Part shown: piece after piece, positions 1 through 9,327 of the stretch | Layout: each line of letters opens with the position of its first letter | How positions within the stretch are numbered: the first letter of the stretch is position 1 | Source: CALVGQ01 sp031551965 | Lineage (GTDB): Bacteria > Bacillota_I > Bacilli_A > Erysipelotrichales > Erysipelotrichaceae | Direction: 5' to 3' | Length of the DNA: 64,000 nt | Assembly (NCBI GenBank): GCA_031551965.1 | Contig: JAVBMW010000011.1 | Coordinates: 11,620-75,619 of the forward strand | Notes under the pieces: generated by a model | Told to the model about the DNA's origin: nothing | Seen by the model: the letters and a program-made list of their open reading frames with translations, nothing else | Database searches by the model: none | Made by a program: the position numbers and the translations under genes

Positions 1-182
1 GGATCTTGTCCTAAAATCACAACTTTTATTTTTTCATAAGGAGTCCATGCGAACGCATTAAAGACAGCTTCCTTAGGTGGATATATCGTTTTATTGGTAT
101 ATTCTTCTTTTAGAAACTCAGATAATTCAATAAAATATGGTTCATTAAACTCAGTTTTTAAAAATTCTTCCCATCTGCCCAT
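1..182 (-). CDS. ung: Uracil-DNA glycosylase, N-terminal part (cut by window edge)
   Basis: Reading from the ATG at 180-182 gives about 60 residues that start MGRWEEFLK, continue with TIYPPKEAVFNAF and end in VVILGQDP. This is the family-1 uracil-DNA glycosylase N-terminus, including the start of the GQDPYH water-activating loop. The enzyme removes uracil from DNA in base excision repair. A GAGGTGG ribosome site lies 6-7 bases upstream. The gap to the upstream MFS gene is only 11 bp, so the two are probably co-transcribed. The rest of the gene lies outside the window. Confidence 0.9.
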   Translation of the reverse strand, partial: MGRWEEFLKTEFNEPYFIELSEFLKEEYTNKTIYPPKEAVFNAFAWTPYEKIKVVILGQD

Positions 183-193
183 AAGTTCCACCT

Positions 194-1417
194 CTAGTTA
201 AGCAATCCTTTTTGTTTAAGTATATCTCTTTTTTTATGATATTGAGTAGAATACATCGTTAAGATTACTGGAAACAAACTACAGAATGTTACCGCGACCT
301 TCAAATACAAATCAGTCGGAATAAACATATAACATAAAACAATAATAAACATCCCCAATATTCGTCCAAATGATAAATAGGTTTCTTTCGCAATGACTCG
401 ACCAATGATATTTTCTGTTGCGGCATAATCCTGAATCGCATTCATCGTTATGATTTGATAAACATTTGTGTAAATAGCACCTGCACAAGCATTCACTATT
501 CCATAGAAACATGCCCCAAAGAAATTATCAAAGAATACTAAAACAATCGTTGAACTAGCTAGAAATATCGAACTCAACAAATAATATTTCTGGCGATTTT
601 GACGTTTTACCTTAACTGAGACAAAACGATAACTTAATATTTGAATGACAGAAAACACAGCCAACAGTCTTCCATATGTTCCGCCACTTCCACCCGTTGC
701 ACTATAAATGAGTAATCCGGTTAATGTTAAAATGAGTGAATCACGCATTCCATATAAGAAAGTTGAAGTCAAAACATATTTCCATTGTGCATCTTTTTCA
801 AATCTTAACTTCTTCAATACGGAAAAAGGTTGACTCGAAGATTGTGCAGTGATCCTTAATGAAACTAAACAAATTACGGCATAGATGACAAGCACGATTT
901 CAAAAATAAAAACGTATCCATCAAAATCGGTGGTAAACAAATCAATGATAAAACTTGAAATCAATGGTGCAATAATATTACTAAAACTATTTAATATTCC
1001 AATACTGGAAACATACTTAGTTCTTGATTCACTTGTAGAAACAATTTGATTCAGACTGTTGATACTCAACCAAAACAGACCTTCTCCAGCACCTAAAATT
1101 AAAGCTGCAACATAGACTAAATTACCATAAACCGCAAAATAAGGATTGTAGACAAGCACAAAGATCAGATTTAACATGATAAGCAATAAACCCAATGCGA
1201 GTGTTTGTGAAAAGCGATGTTTTCTTGCCCATTTTCCTCCAATTGTAAAAAAGAAAGGAAACATAAAAATACGTATCATCGTATAAATCGACATTACCAC
1301 TAAAGAACCAGTATAAGTATAAAGATAAACATTCATAAATACTGCAGACATTGCATTCGCTAGAGTATATAAACAATTGATCAGAATCAACATTTTTTCA
1401 TTTTTTGTCATTTTCAT
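194..1417 (-). CDS. MFS-type membrane transporter
   Basis: A 407-residue protein with about twelve hydrophobic segments evenly spread, the size and layout of a major facilitator superfamily permease. A basic segment (KWARKHRF) follows the second helix where the MFS loop 2-3 motif lies. The substrate cannot be told; the overall look resembles the MFS proteins often annotated as YQGE-type putative transporters in Firmicutes. It sits between a solute-binding lipoprotein gene and ung, all on the same strand, with short gaps that suggest one transcript. The start ATG follows an AGGAAAAAG-type site. Confidence 0.8.
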   Translation of the reverse strand: MKMTKNEKMLILINCLYTLANAMSAVFMNVYLYTYTGSLVVMSIYTMIRIFMFPFFFTIGGKWARKHRFSQTLALGLLLIMLNLIFVLVYNPYFAVYGNLVYVAALILGAGEGLFWLSINSLNQIVSTSESRTKYVSSIGILNSFSNIIAPLISSFIIDLFTTDFDGYVFIFEIVLVIYAVICLVSLRITAQSSSQPFSVLKKLRFEKDAQWKYVLTSTFLYGMRDSLILTLTGLLIYSATGGSGGTYGRLLAVFSVIQILSYRFVSVKVKRQNRQKYYLLSSIFLASSTIVLVFFDNFFGACFYGIVNACAGAIYTNVYQIITMNAIQDYAATENIIGRVIAKETYLSFGRILGMFIIVLCYMFIPTDLYLKVAVTFCSLFPVILTMYSTQYHKKRDILKQKGLLN

Positions 1418-1465
1418 TGTCTTTTTCCTCTTTATACTTTATTCAAGAAAAGGTCAATCATGAAC

Positions 1466-2833
1466 TTATTTGGTATCTTCAGTTTCTTCTTCGATTTCAG
1501 GAATATATGGCTTCATTTCAATATTTATTTGTTCAATGATTTTATTTTGGGCATCAACAGGTAACAATCGTTGATAAAATACTTCTTCTAAAACTGAATA
1601 AATTTTAGCACGGCTGATCATTGCCCATCCTCGAACTGCTGGATCAAGCTCAAATGCAACCATTGATTCTTCTTTTCCAAACATCATCGCCTCTGAAATC
1701 TCTTTTAAGTTCTCGGTTTTAAACTGCAACTCCAATTGTTTATCTTCTTCCTTTTTTACTGGTTGATTGTAATTATAAAGCAGTGGATAAGAAGAAGTTC
1801 TTGCGAACGCTTCTAATCCTTCATTTGATCTGATAAGCCGAATTACTTCTAATGCAGCGTTTGGATATTTCGTACTTTTAGAAATTACATAGCCTGCACT
1901 CAATGTATAGGGAGTAACTGTCTTTTCATTTGCGGATGGAAACGGAATAAAACGAAAATCCTGTTCGGTCATCGTTTCAAAATCATCATAATGCATCCAC
2001 GTACCAACTAAACCAAACAATTGGTTTTGATCACTTAAATAAGATTCAAAGGTCGTTTCCTCTAAATTAGAAAACTGAAATTGCCCTAAAGTAGAAAGAA
2101 TTTCTAATGTACCTAAAAACTGTTCCGATTCAAATCCTGGTTCTTCTGCTTTAAAATTCTCAAAAGGTATAAATCCATTTAAACTTAAATAAGTCATCGC
2201 TTGACTGGCATCAGTAAAATTAAATTCAAAGATTGACTGTATCACTTGATCACGATAAATACTTTCCATATTTAAATCAAAATTTTCCATGATCAATTCA
2301 AAGCTTCCAAACAAATCTGGTCTTCCATCATTGTTTTCATCAGTCAAGTCAATTCCTAATTCTTCCATCATACTTGCATTGTAAGAAAATACCCAACCAT
2401 AGCCAAACATAGGAACATAATAAAAATCATCATGATTCAAATCAGCACCATATTGAAGACATAGAGTTGGTTTTATCTCTTCTTTAACTAAATCATCGAT
2501 TGGCATCAACCAATTATGTAAACGCGTTGCTTCATTTGACCACATCAAAGAAACATCAGCTCTTTGATTTAAATATGTATTGCCATCATATTCATTTTGA
2601 ACGATATATTCAATTACATTGTAGTTTTCGGGATGAGTTTGATTCCACAAATCAATCAAAGCTATACCAAATTCTGCATTTTCTACAGCGACTACAATTT
2701 TTGCGTTCTCTTCTATAATATATTGATTTGTTTCTTCATCAAAACACAATTCACCTGCATTAACATCACAAGCTTTTTTACTACATCCTGTTAGACTTAT
2801 ACAAACAATCAATAAAATAAGTAATTTTTTCAT
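1466..2833 (-). CDS. Extracellular solute-binding lipoprotein (ABC-type, family 1-like)
   Basis: The ATG at 2831-2833 is chosen over a longer frame because it follows AGGAGAT by six bases and begins a lipoprotein signal peptide (MKKLLILL, lipobox LTGC, Cys17). The 455-residue product matches the length and fold pattern of periplasmic-binding lipoproteins for sugars or oligosaccharides, including a C-terminal stretch with ALEVIRLIRSNEGLEAFA. It would be anchored outside the membrane and capture solute for an importer. No ABC permease or ATPase gene is adjacent; an MFS gene follows instead. A DENNDGRPD segment near residue 150 looks like a calcium-binding loop. Confidence 0.75.
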   Translation of the reverse strand: MKKLLILLIVCISLTGCSKKACDVNAGELCFDEETNQYIIEENAKIVVAVENAEFGIALIDLWNQTHPENYNVIEYIVQNEYDGNTYLNQRADVSLMWSNEATRLHNWLMPIDDLVKEEIKPTLCLQYGADLNHDDFYYVPMFGYGWVFSYNASMMEELGIDLTDENNDGRPDLFGSFELIMENFDLNMESIYRDQVIQSIFEFNFTDASQAMTYLSLNGFIPFENFKAEEPGFESEQFLGTLEILSTLGQFQFSNLEETTFESYLSDQNQLFGLVGTWMHYDDFETMTEQDFRFIPFPSANEKTVTPYTLSAGYVISKSTKYPNAALEVIRLIRSNEGLEAFARTSSYPLLYNYNQPVKKEEDKQLELQFKTENLKEISEAMMFGKEESMVAFELDPAVRGWAMISRAKIYSVLEEVFYQRLLPVDAQNKIIEQINIEMKPYIPEIEEETEDTK

Positions 2834-2901
2834 GGGATCTCCTATACCTTGATTATTATACTCGAAAATGCTACAACTTAAAACATTTATGTAATCATTG
2901 C

Positions 2902-2929
2902 AAAAGAAAAGAATGATTTTCATCACTCT
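2902..2929 (-). terminator. Rho-independent terminator of the cdaA-cdaR-glmM operon
   Basis: Read on the minus strand, AGAGTGAT pairs with ATCATTCT around a GAAA tetraloop and is followed by TTTTCTTTT. It lies 20 bp after the glmM stop and before the lipoprotein gene, separating the two units. Confidence 0.8.
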
Positions 2930-2948
2930 TTCAAAGTAAATCTATAAT

Positions 2949-4268
2949 TTAAATTACATCTACGACACATTGAACATATTTTTGACATAGTTCATCTGTT
3001 TCTGCCTCTACCATAACACGGACAAGGGGTTCAGTTCCAGATGGGCGTACTAAGATCCTACCATTTCCTGCCAAAGCTGTTTCAACTTCTTTTACTTTCG
3101 CAAGAAGTACTGGATCTTGAAGTTTTGCTTCTTTATCTTCTACTTTTACATTAACTAGTAGCTGAGGGTAGATTTTTAATCCTTCATTCAATTCAACAAT
3201 GGATTTTCCAGTCGCTTTAACGATTTCCATTAACTTACATGCAGTTAATAAACCATCACCTGTAGTTGCATGTTGTTTAAAGATGATATGACCTGATTGT
3301 TCACCACCCAAATCATAGCCTTCACTACACATACACTCATAAACATATTTATCTCCAACTTGAGTACTGGAAGTATCGATTCCAGCTTTTTCCATCGCTT
3401 TGAAGAAACCCAAGTTTGCCATTACGGTTGTCACTACACGATTTTTCGTTAACTTATTTTGTAATTTTAAATATTTACCACAAATATATAAAATTGAATC
3501 TCCATCCACTAAATTTCCTTCATTGTCTACCGCAATCAAACGATCGGCATCTCCATCAAAGGCAAGACCCAAATCATAATTGCCATCTCTTACTAATTGT
3601 TGAAGATTTTCAGGATGTGTTGAACCACAATTTGTATTGATATTAAGACCATCAGGTACATTACTGATAACGGTGCATTTTGCACCAAGTTCAGTCAATA
3701 ATTTTTCAGCAGTTGTAACTGATGATCCGTTTGCACAATCAAGCGCAACATTAAGACCATCAAATCGATTTGGAAATAATGATTTCATCCAATCCAAATA
3801 GATATCCAACCCTTTAGAATAGTCATATACATTTCCAATATGATCACCACTTACAAGTTCGATTTCAAATTTACCATCAATGTAATCTTCCAAAATTGCT
3901 TCTGTTTCAGCATCCAATTTTTGACCTACATTATTAAACACTTTGATACCATTATCATAATAAGGATTATGGCTTGCTGAAATCATGACACCACAACTAA
4001 ATCCTTCATTCTTCACTAAATACGCAACAGATGGCGTAGGGCAAGTACCAACTAAATAAGCATCACATCCACAGCTTGAAATACCTGCCGCAATCGCATT
4101 TTCAAACATTCCACTTGATAATCTAGTATCTTTACCAATAACTATTTTTGTTTTCCCGTTTTTGCTGTAGAGGTGTCCCAAGCATTTTCCTACTTGAAAT
4201 GCACGCATTACATCTAAACTTACATTCGCTTTCCCACGAATTCCATCAGTTCCAAAATATCTTCCCAT
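2949..4268 (-). CDS. glmM: Phosphoglucosamine mutase
   Basis: Converts glucosamine-6-phosphate to glucosamine-1-phosphate for UDP-GlcNAc and peptidoglycan synthesis. The 439-residue protein has all alpha-D-phosphohexomutase motifs: GTDGIRG at the N-terminus, the phosphoserine loop ISASHNP (Ser99), metal loop FDGDADR and the C-terminal phosphate-binding RPSGTEP. It is the last gene of the conserved cdaA-cdaR-glmM operon. Its ATG overlaps the cdaR stop by one base (TAATG), implying translational coupling. In this operon family GlmM is known to interact with CdaA, linking c-di-AMP production to wall synthesis. Confidence 0.97.
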   Translation of the reverse strand: MGRYFGTDGIRGKANVSLDVMRAFQVGKCLGHLYSKNGKTKIVIGKDTRLSSGMFENAIAAGISSCGCDAYLVGTCPTPSVAYLVKNEGFSCGVMISASHNPYYDNGIKVFNNVGQKLDAETEAILEDYIDGKFEIELVSGDHIGNVYDYSKGLDIYLDWMKSLFPNRFDGLNVALDCANGSSVTTAEKLLTELGAKCTVISNVPDGLNINTNCGSTHPENLQQLVRDGNYDLGLAFDGDADRLIAVDNEGNLVDGDSILYICGKYLKLQNKLTKNRVVTTVMANLGFFKAMEKAGIDTSSTQVGDKYVYECMCSEGYDLGGEQSGHIIFKQHATTGDGLLTACKLMEIVKATGKSIVELNEGLKIYPQLLVNVKVEDKEAKLQDPVLLAKVKEVETALAGNGRILVRPSGTEPLVRVMVEAETDELCQKYVQCVVDVI

Positions 4269-5656
4269 TAATCATTAACTCCTTCATCTGTTCCTTGATC
4301 CTCACCAAGTATATCAACAATAATTGTCCCCGTTACCGGTGTAAATCTTACTAGTAAATCATTTCTAGGTGTAATCTGGATCGGTACTTCTTGACCCAAT
4401 CCAACCTGAACATTCGAAAGATCAATGAATACATTAATATCATCAGCGGTAATTTTATCAATGTTTGTTTGCGTTCCATGAACTTCTACTGAAGCTCTAT
4501 AAAAACTAAATGAAGCTTTCTTATTTAAGAAATAGTTTTTCCTACTGATAGGAAGATCATCGATGATCCGAGATACTTCATCATCAAGTTTGATTTCCAT
4601 ATTTACTTTCGTTACACTTAATTGCTTAACTCCTGTAGGCATTGTGATCGCTTGATAAATACGTGAATCACTCTTTAACTGAGAAGCATCAAAAGTCACT
4701 GAAACATGCGGTAAAACATTTAATACACTATCTGGGGCAAACACAGTTACAGAACTATGATCCATTGTGATCGATTCAATTGCCTTTCCATTTGGAATTT
4801 GTCCTTGAGGTTCAACCACTACCGGTAATTGTTTGTTTGGAGAGGTAACTTTTACATTTACTTTTACTGATTCTGGTTTAATATCAGCTTTTACTGTATT
4901 CCCATTTTGATCATACGCTACAAGTTTAGCATATTGTTCAAAATCACTCGTCATTCCTTTCACATCGATCAAGGCTTTAACGAAGGCTACTGAATTCAAT
5001 GTTGATTCAGAAGCTCGCACAGCTACTTTTGTCATTTCAAATTCTGGTGTTCCTAATACATAAATACTTTCCATTTTATCAGTATTGATATAATCAAATG
5101 TTATATCACGATTTTGAGTTATTTTCTCTTTGATTATTACAGTAATATGACTTGGATTTACTGTTACATCAAGTCCACTAATAAATTTTTCAGGAATCAA
5201 TTTTACCGTATGGGTTCCAGCAGTTAAGTTTGTCAAGTTAGCTAAAATACGATAACCTGTTGTACTTAATTGAGTATTGATCGTTGCAGGATCTCCTGTC
5301 AATAACACATCCACTTGTTCATCAAATCCCGATATTTCCCATTTATCAGAGTTATACTCTGTATATATCGTTGCAGATATCTTTCGACTACTTTCAAGCG
5401 TATTATTGAATAATGAACTTAGATCATTTAAATTGATTGTCGCATATAACAATACAGCTAAAAATAGAGAAACAATTACTCCATATCTTGGATTAAATAG
5501 CAATTTATCAATCGCATTACTAAACCAACGAACGATTTTAAAGAAATATTCTTCAAAGTTTTCATAAGTTCTTGCGACTTTTTGACTTTGATCAGCTATT
5601 TTTTTAGCTAATTCTACTTTGTTTTCATCTTGTTTACTTACTTTATTGTTTTTCAT
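4268..5656 (-). CDS. cdaR: YbbR-domain regulator of diadenylate cyclase
   Basis: The 462-residue protein has a short cytoplasmic N-terminus, one membrane segment near residues 55-75 and a long extracellular part made of repeated YbbR domains, as in CdaR proteins that bind and modulate CdaA. Start chosen at MKNNKVSK (5654-5656): GAGGAGG lies nine bases upstream, while the alternative MLMKNN start is only three bases from it. It overlaps the 3' end of cdaA by 14 bp and touches glmM by one base, so all three are coupled. Confidence 0.93.
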   Translation of the reverse strand: MKNNKVSKQDENKVELAKKIADQSQKVARTYENFEEYFFKIVRWFSNAIDKLLFNPRYGVIVSLFLAVLLYATINLNDLSSLFNNTLESSRKISATIYTEYNSDKWEISGFDEQVDVLLTGDPATINTQLSTTGYRILANLTNLTAGTHTVKLIPEKFISGLDVTVNPSHITVIIKEKITQNRDITFDYINTDKMESIYVLGTPEFEMTKVAVRASESTLNSVAFVKALIDVKGMTSDFEQYAKLVAYDQNGNTVKADIKPESVKVNVKVTSPNKQLPVVVEPQGQIPNGKAIESITMDHSSVTVFAPDSVLNVLPHVSVTFDASQLKSDSRIYQAITMPTGVKQLSVTKVNMEIKLDDEVSRIIDDLPISRKNYFLNKKASFSFYRASVEVHGTQTNIDKITADDINVFIDLSNVQVGLGQEVPIQITPRNDLLVRFTPVTGTIIVDILGEDQGTDEGVND

Positions 5657-6896
5657 TAACATCGACCTCCTCATCTTCAATCAAGGTCTGTTTTGAATCA
5701 GCTGTTTTAATTATCATGTTGTCCTCGATTTGTCCTGAAAATTCAAAAGTTACTTTTTCTAATTGATTTTCAGGTTGCACATGGATTTCTTTGAAATCTG
5801 TAGGAGTTACTACTTCTATCGGTTCAGTAGCTTCCACAAGATTCGTATTTTTATGTGGAAGTTTGATATTACTTTCTTCCTCAAGTTGATCCATTACGTT
5901 TTTTTGCTTCTTAGGTTTGAAAAGACTTTTTTGGTCTTCTTCTTTTTTATCTTGTTTTTTGATTGCTAATTTATTAAACAATCTTGCCTTTTCAACTTTT
6001 TCTGAATCCAATTGACCTTCTTCAACTTTGATCTTGCCTTTTCGTTTTATTTCGACTGGTTCATCTACAACATAGACTGCCTTGCGTTCAACGATACGAG
6101 TTCTACCTTTAGTTAATTCAGTTTCCTCATTACATAACGAACGTAATAAATAATCTCTTAGTTCTTCACTATCAACCGCACGAATTTTTCCTTCTTCTGC
6201 AATCGAGATCACTCCCGTTTCTTCAGATATAACGATCGTAATTGAATCGGTGATTTCACTAATTCCAATTGCTGCTCTATGTCTTGCTCCATAACGATTA
6301 GGAAGTTCCAAATTTGTAGGAGGGAAATAAGCACTTGCACAGGCAATACGATCTCCTAAAATAATAACTGCTCCATCATGAAGAGGTGTTGTTGTTACAA
6401 AAATCGATGTCAATAATTCAGTAGAAACTAAAGAATTAAGTTGCGTTCCAGTTTTAATATAATCTAATAGTGATTGTCCTTGTTCAATCGTAATCAAAGC
6501 ACCAGTCTGTGACTTCGATAAAACCATCGCTGATTTAACCAGTTCATTTACTAAATGTTCTTTTTCATTTCCAGATAAAGTGGAAATACGAGAAAGTACA
6601 TTACTTTTACCTAAACGTTCAAGGATCGAACGAATTTCCGGCACAAAGATTACAATAATAGCTAAGAAACCATATGAAACAAACATATCTGCAAGCCATC
6701 CAATTGTAGAAAGGCCTAAAAAATTAGCTAAAGATTTGAGCACCAAAACTAAAATAATGCCTTTAAATATTTGAATCGTCCGAGAATTGTTTCTCACGAT
6801 TTTGATTGCATAATAAATAATAAACCATACGATAGCGATATCGGCAAAAGCTCGTGTCCAGTTAAGTATCTCTTGCCAAGTCTGATTAATATACAT
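5643..6896 (-). CDS. cdaA: Diadenylate cyclase with long C-terminal extension
   Basis: Makes c-di-AMP from two ATP at the membrane. Start at MYINQTWQE (ATG 6894-6896) behind AAGGAGG; a longer frame lacks a ribosome site. Three membrane helices occupy about residues 18-95. The DAC domain follows, with the catalytic DGA at 174-176 and the RHR motif at 205-207 (GARHRAAIGISE). CdaA proteins are normally about 270 residues; this one has 417. The extra ~155 residues are highly charged, rich in Lys and Glu, with no recognisable domain. First gene of the cdaA-cdaR-glmM set. Confidence 0.95.
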   Translation of the reverse strand: MYINQTWQEILNWTRAFADIAIVWFIIYYAIKIVRNNSRTIQIFKGIILVLVLKSLANFLGLSTIGWLADMFVSYGFLAIIVIFVPEIRSILERLGKSNVLSRISTLSGNEKEHLVNELVKSAMVLSKSQTGALITIEQGQSLLDYIKTGTQLNSLVSTELLTSIFVTTTPLHDGAVIILGDRIACASAYFPPTNLELPNRYGARHRAAIGISEITDSITIVISEETGVISIAEEGKIRAVDSEELRDYLLRSLCNEETELTKGRTRIVERKAVYVVDEPVEIKRKGKIKVEEGQLDSEKVEKARLFNKLAIKKQDKKEEDQKSLFKPKKQKNVMDQLEEESNIKLPHKNTNLVEATEPIEVVTPTDFKEIHVQPENQLEKVTFEFSGQIEDNMIIKTADSKQTLIEDEEVDVNEKQ

Positions 6897-6969
6897 GAGG
6901 GTTTCCTCCTTCCGCGTTAGTTTATTATAACATAGTTCACACTTGCAATAAACCACCTTTAAAAATTTT

Positions 6970-7521
6970 TTATGGCTCTAAATATTCCAAAATTTTACCT
7001 AAGTCTCCACTTAATTCCAATTGATCGACATTAACCTTAACTGTATCGATATTAAACTTACTTACAAGTTCCTGTAAATGCAAATTAAATTCATCGATTT
7101 TGCCTTGATAAAGTGTTTTTGGAATTGGGATACCCGCAACTTTACATTCTTTCAAATCCAAGTTTAAATTATCTTGAAAACTAACGATGCAACTCACTTT
7201 TTCATTCTGAAATAACTTGAGTAAAGTTTCTACTTCCTTCTTTTCTTTCTCAGGTATAAGTTCAATCATATCACTAGATAAAGTTAACTCTAATTGGATT
7301 TGATTTCCATCCAATAAATCAACTTGAATATCATCAAAAATTGAAGATGCCTTCTTCAGCAAATCATTGATCTGAGTTTGTGATAATTTAATTGTTTCAA
7401 ATAGTGAAGCTGGTGTTGGTGTGATAATGATTGTTTCCTGATTTATCACCTTCTCTTCAAAATAATTCCTGATTCCAAAAAATCCTGCGATAATAAGTAT
7501 TAATGCGATTATTTTTTTCAT
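6970..7521 (-). CDS. Small membrane-anchored extracellular protein, unknown function
   Basis: A 183-residue protein with an N-terminal hydrophobic anchor or signal (MKKIIALILIIAGFFGI) and a mainly beta and amphipathic exterior part. The segment SQTQINDLLKKA followed by several ELTLSSDMIEL-type strands is reminiscent of YpmS/DUF2140 lipid-binding-fold proteins, but similarity is only in style. Start at ATG 7519-7521 with GAGGAAC six bases upstream; the longer TTG start would overlap that site. It precedes cdaA by about 73 bp on the same strand and may share its promoter. Confidence 0.6.
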   Translation of the reverse strand: MKKIIALILIIAGFFGIRNYFEEKVINQETIIITPTPASLFETIKLSQTQINDLLKKASSIFDDIQVDLLDGNQIQLELTLSSDMIELIPEKEKKEVETLLKLFQNEKVSCIVSFQDNLNLDLKECKVAGIPIPKTLYQGKIDEFNLHLQELVSKFNIDTVKVNVDQLELSGDLGKILEYLEP

Positions 7522-7638
7522 AATGTTCCTCAACTTTCTTCTTTATTTTTCCTTGTTTGTACTAACCTATTCATAATCACAAAAGAATATCTTATTTTTT
7601 CGCTATATGATAGAATTATTTAGAAAAGAGGCCCGATC

Positions 7639-8796
7639 ATGCAAGATAACATTACTAACATTGAAATCAATGAAAAACAAATCACAATCATCGGAACTGC
7701 ACATGTTTCGCAAAGAAGTGCTGATGAAGTAAAAGAAATCATCAATGAAATTCAACCTGATTGTGTATGTATAGAATTAGATCAAGAGCGTTATGATAAT
7801 TTACAAAACCCAAAGAGTTGGCAAGAATTAGACTTGATCAAAATAATCAAGAATAAAAAAGTAGCTTCATTTATGGTAAATATTATTCTATCTTCTTATC
7901 AAAAAAGAATTGCCAAAAAAATGGAAGTCAACGCCGGTTCAGAAATGATTCAAGGTATACAATGCGCCAAAGAAATCAATGCACATATAGAGTTAGTGGA
8001 CCGCAATATCCAAACAACTTTTTCGCGAATTTTTAGAAAACATAGTCTTTGGCAAAAATGCAAACTTGTTTCCTCATTAATTTTATCAGCTTTTGATGAT
8101 GAAGATGTAAGTGAAGAAGATATTGAAAACTTGAAACAAAGTGAAATGTTAGAAGTTGCATTAAAAGAGGTCCAAAAAGAATTTCCTGTGGTAGCTCAAG
8201 TTCTTATCACTGAAAGAGATATGTGCCTTGCCTATAATATCGCACACGCTAAAGGCAACAATGTAGTAGCGATCGTAGGTGCTGCCCATGTGCCTGGCAT
8301 CAAAAAATATATTAATCAAGAAATCGACATCAACGAACTAAACCAAGTTCCAGAAAAAAGTGTCATATCTAAATTAAGTGGTTGGATCATTCCTGCCATT
8401 ATCGTCGGTTTGATCCTTTATGGCTTTACGAAATCTTCAAGCGTGGGTATCAATCAAATTGTTGCCTGGGCTTTGTGGAGTGGCTCATTAGCAGCACTAG
8501 GAACTCTAGTAGCCGGCGGTCATATTTTATCTATCCTCACCGCTTTTGTGGCTGCTCCTTTTACGACAATCAATCCTTTTCTTGCAGCAGGTTGGTTTGC
8601 AGGTCTTGTTGAAGCTACACTTAAAAAACCTAGAGTCAAAGATTTCGAAACATTGAGTGATGATGTTATGACTCTTAAAGGATTTTATACGAATCGCGTA
8701 ACCCATGTTTTATTGGTTGTATTAAGCGCAAATTTATTCTGTTCAATTGGCACGATATTTGGTGGTTGGACTTTGATTCAAACTTTATTGAAATAA
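7639..8796 (+). CDS. TraB/PrgY-like (TIKI superfamily) membrane protein
   Basis: The N-terminal half (to about residue 230) is a TraB domain, with the opening motif IGTAHVSQRSADEV, the CIELDQERY element and VGAAHVPGI near residue 215. This family includes the pheromone-shutdown proteins PrgY/TraB and the TIKI metalloproteases. The C-terminal 150 residues contain about four membrane helices. GAGG upstream supports the ATG. It is transcribed away from the cdaA unit and ends in its own terminator. Function here is unknown; proteolysis or peptide sequestration is a family-level guess. Confidence 0.85.
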   Translation: MQDNITNIEINEKQITIIGTAHVSQRSADEVKEIINEIQPDCVCIELDQERYDNLQNPKSWQELDLIKIIKNKKVASFMVNIILSSYQKRIAKKMEVNAGSEMIQGIQCAKEINAHIELVDRNIQTTFSRIFRKHSLWQKCKLVSSLILSAFDDEDVSEEDIENLKQSEMLEVALKEVQKEFPVVAQVLITERDMCLAYNIAHAKGNNVVAIVGAAHVPGIKKYINQEIDINELNQVPEKSVISKLSGWIIPAIIVGLILYGFTKSSSVGINQIVAWALWSGSLAALGTLVAGGHILSILTAFVAAPFTTINPFLAAGWFAGLVEATLKKPRVKDFETLSDDVMTLKGFYTNRVTHVLLVVLSANLFCSIGTIFGGWTLIQTLLK

Positions 8797-8820
8797 GATT
8801 TTATGATACAAATAAAGTAG

Positions 8821-8857
8821 AAGACAGGCGTTAGGGGAAACACCTGTCTTCTTTTTA
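8821..8857 (+). terminator. Terminator of the TraB-like gene
   Basis: AAGACAGG (8821-8828) pairs with CCTGTCTT (8843-8850), followed by CTTTTTATTATTTTTT. Confidence 0.85.
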
Positions 8858-9020
8858 TTATTTTTTATATTAAAGGGGATAGAATATAATTTTTTCGGTT
8901 TCTTTTGATGCTCTAATTTTTCACCTCTTCTTTCTGTCTATAACAATACGCTACAATTATGTTATGAGTATGGGATTTATCTGAAGATTATCTGAAGAAA
9001 TTATGAAGAAAAATTCACAA

Positions 9021-9044
9021 AAGAAAAACGTCATTTTGACGTTT
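9021..9044 (-). terminator. Terminator of the 75-aa gene
   Basis: AAACGTCA and TGACGTTT (9026-9044) form a perfect 8-bp hairpin; on the minus strand it is followed by TTTCTTTT. It overlaps the stop codon of the small gene. The 8860-9020 stretch between this and the TraB-like terminator shows no gene. Confidence 0.75.
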
Positions 9045-9270
9045 ATAGGTTTGATGCGAAATGTTTCATTGCATTTTTTAATTCATCTATTTTTTCTGGC
9101 TTTACGACTTCAAACATTGTAGGAACGATACTTTCTAAAAATTCTTTTGTGAATGTTCCCTCATCTTGTTTTTTAAAACAATCTTGTAGTAGTTTTTCAG
9201 CAACTTCTTTTTTATCATCTTTTACGATACCCATTAAAAAATTTGAAAACATAGCTTGTCCTGGATTCAT
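9043..9270 (-). CDS. Conserved-looking small protein, unknown function
   Basis: A 75-residue soluble, helical protein (MNPGQAMFSNFLMG start, charged, no Cys). It is preceded by AGAAGGT at a usual distance and followed at once by a terminator, so it looks like a genuine small gene. I do not recognise the family. Confidence 0.55.
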   Translation of the reverse strand: MNPGQAMFSNFLMGIVKDDKKEVAEKLLQDCFKKQDEGTFTKEFLESIVPTMFEVVKPEKIDELKNAMKHFASNL

Positions 9271-9327
9271 TTAAATACCTTCTTTCTTTTTTATATTATA
9301 TAACTTAAACTTGATTTTCAACTACTA

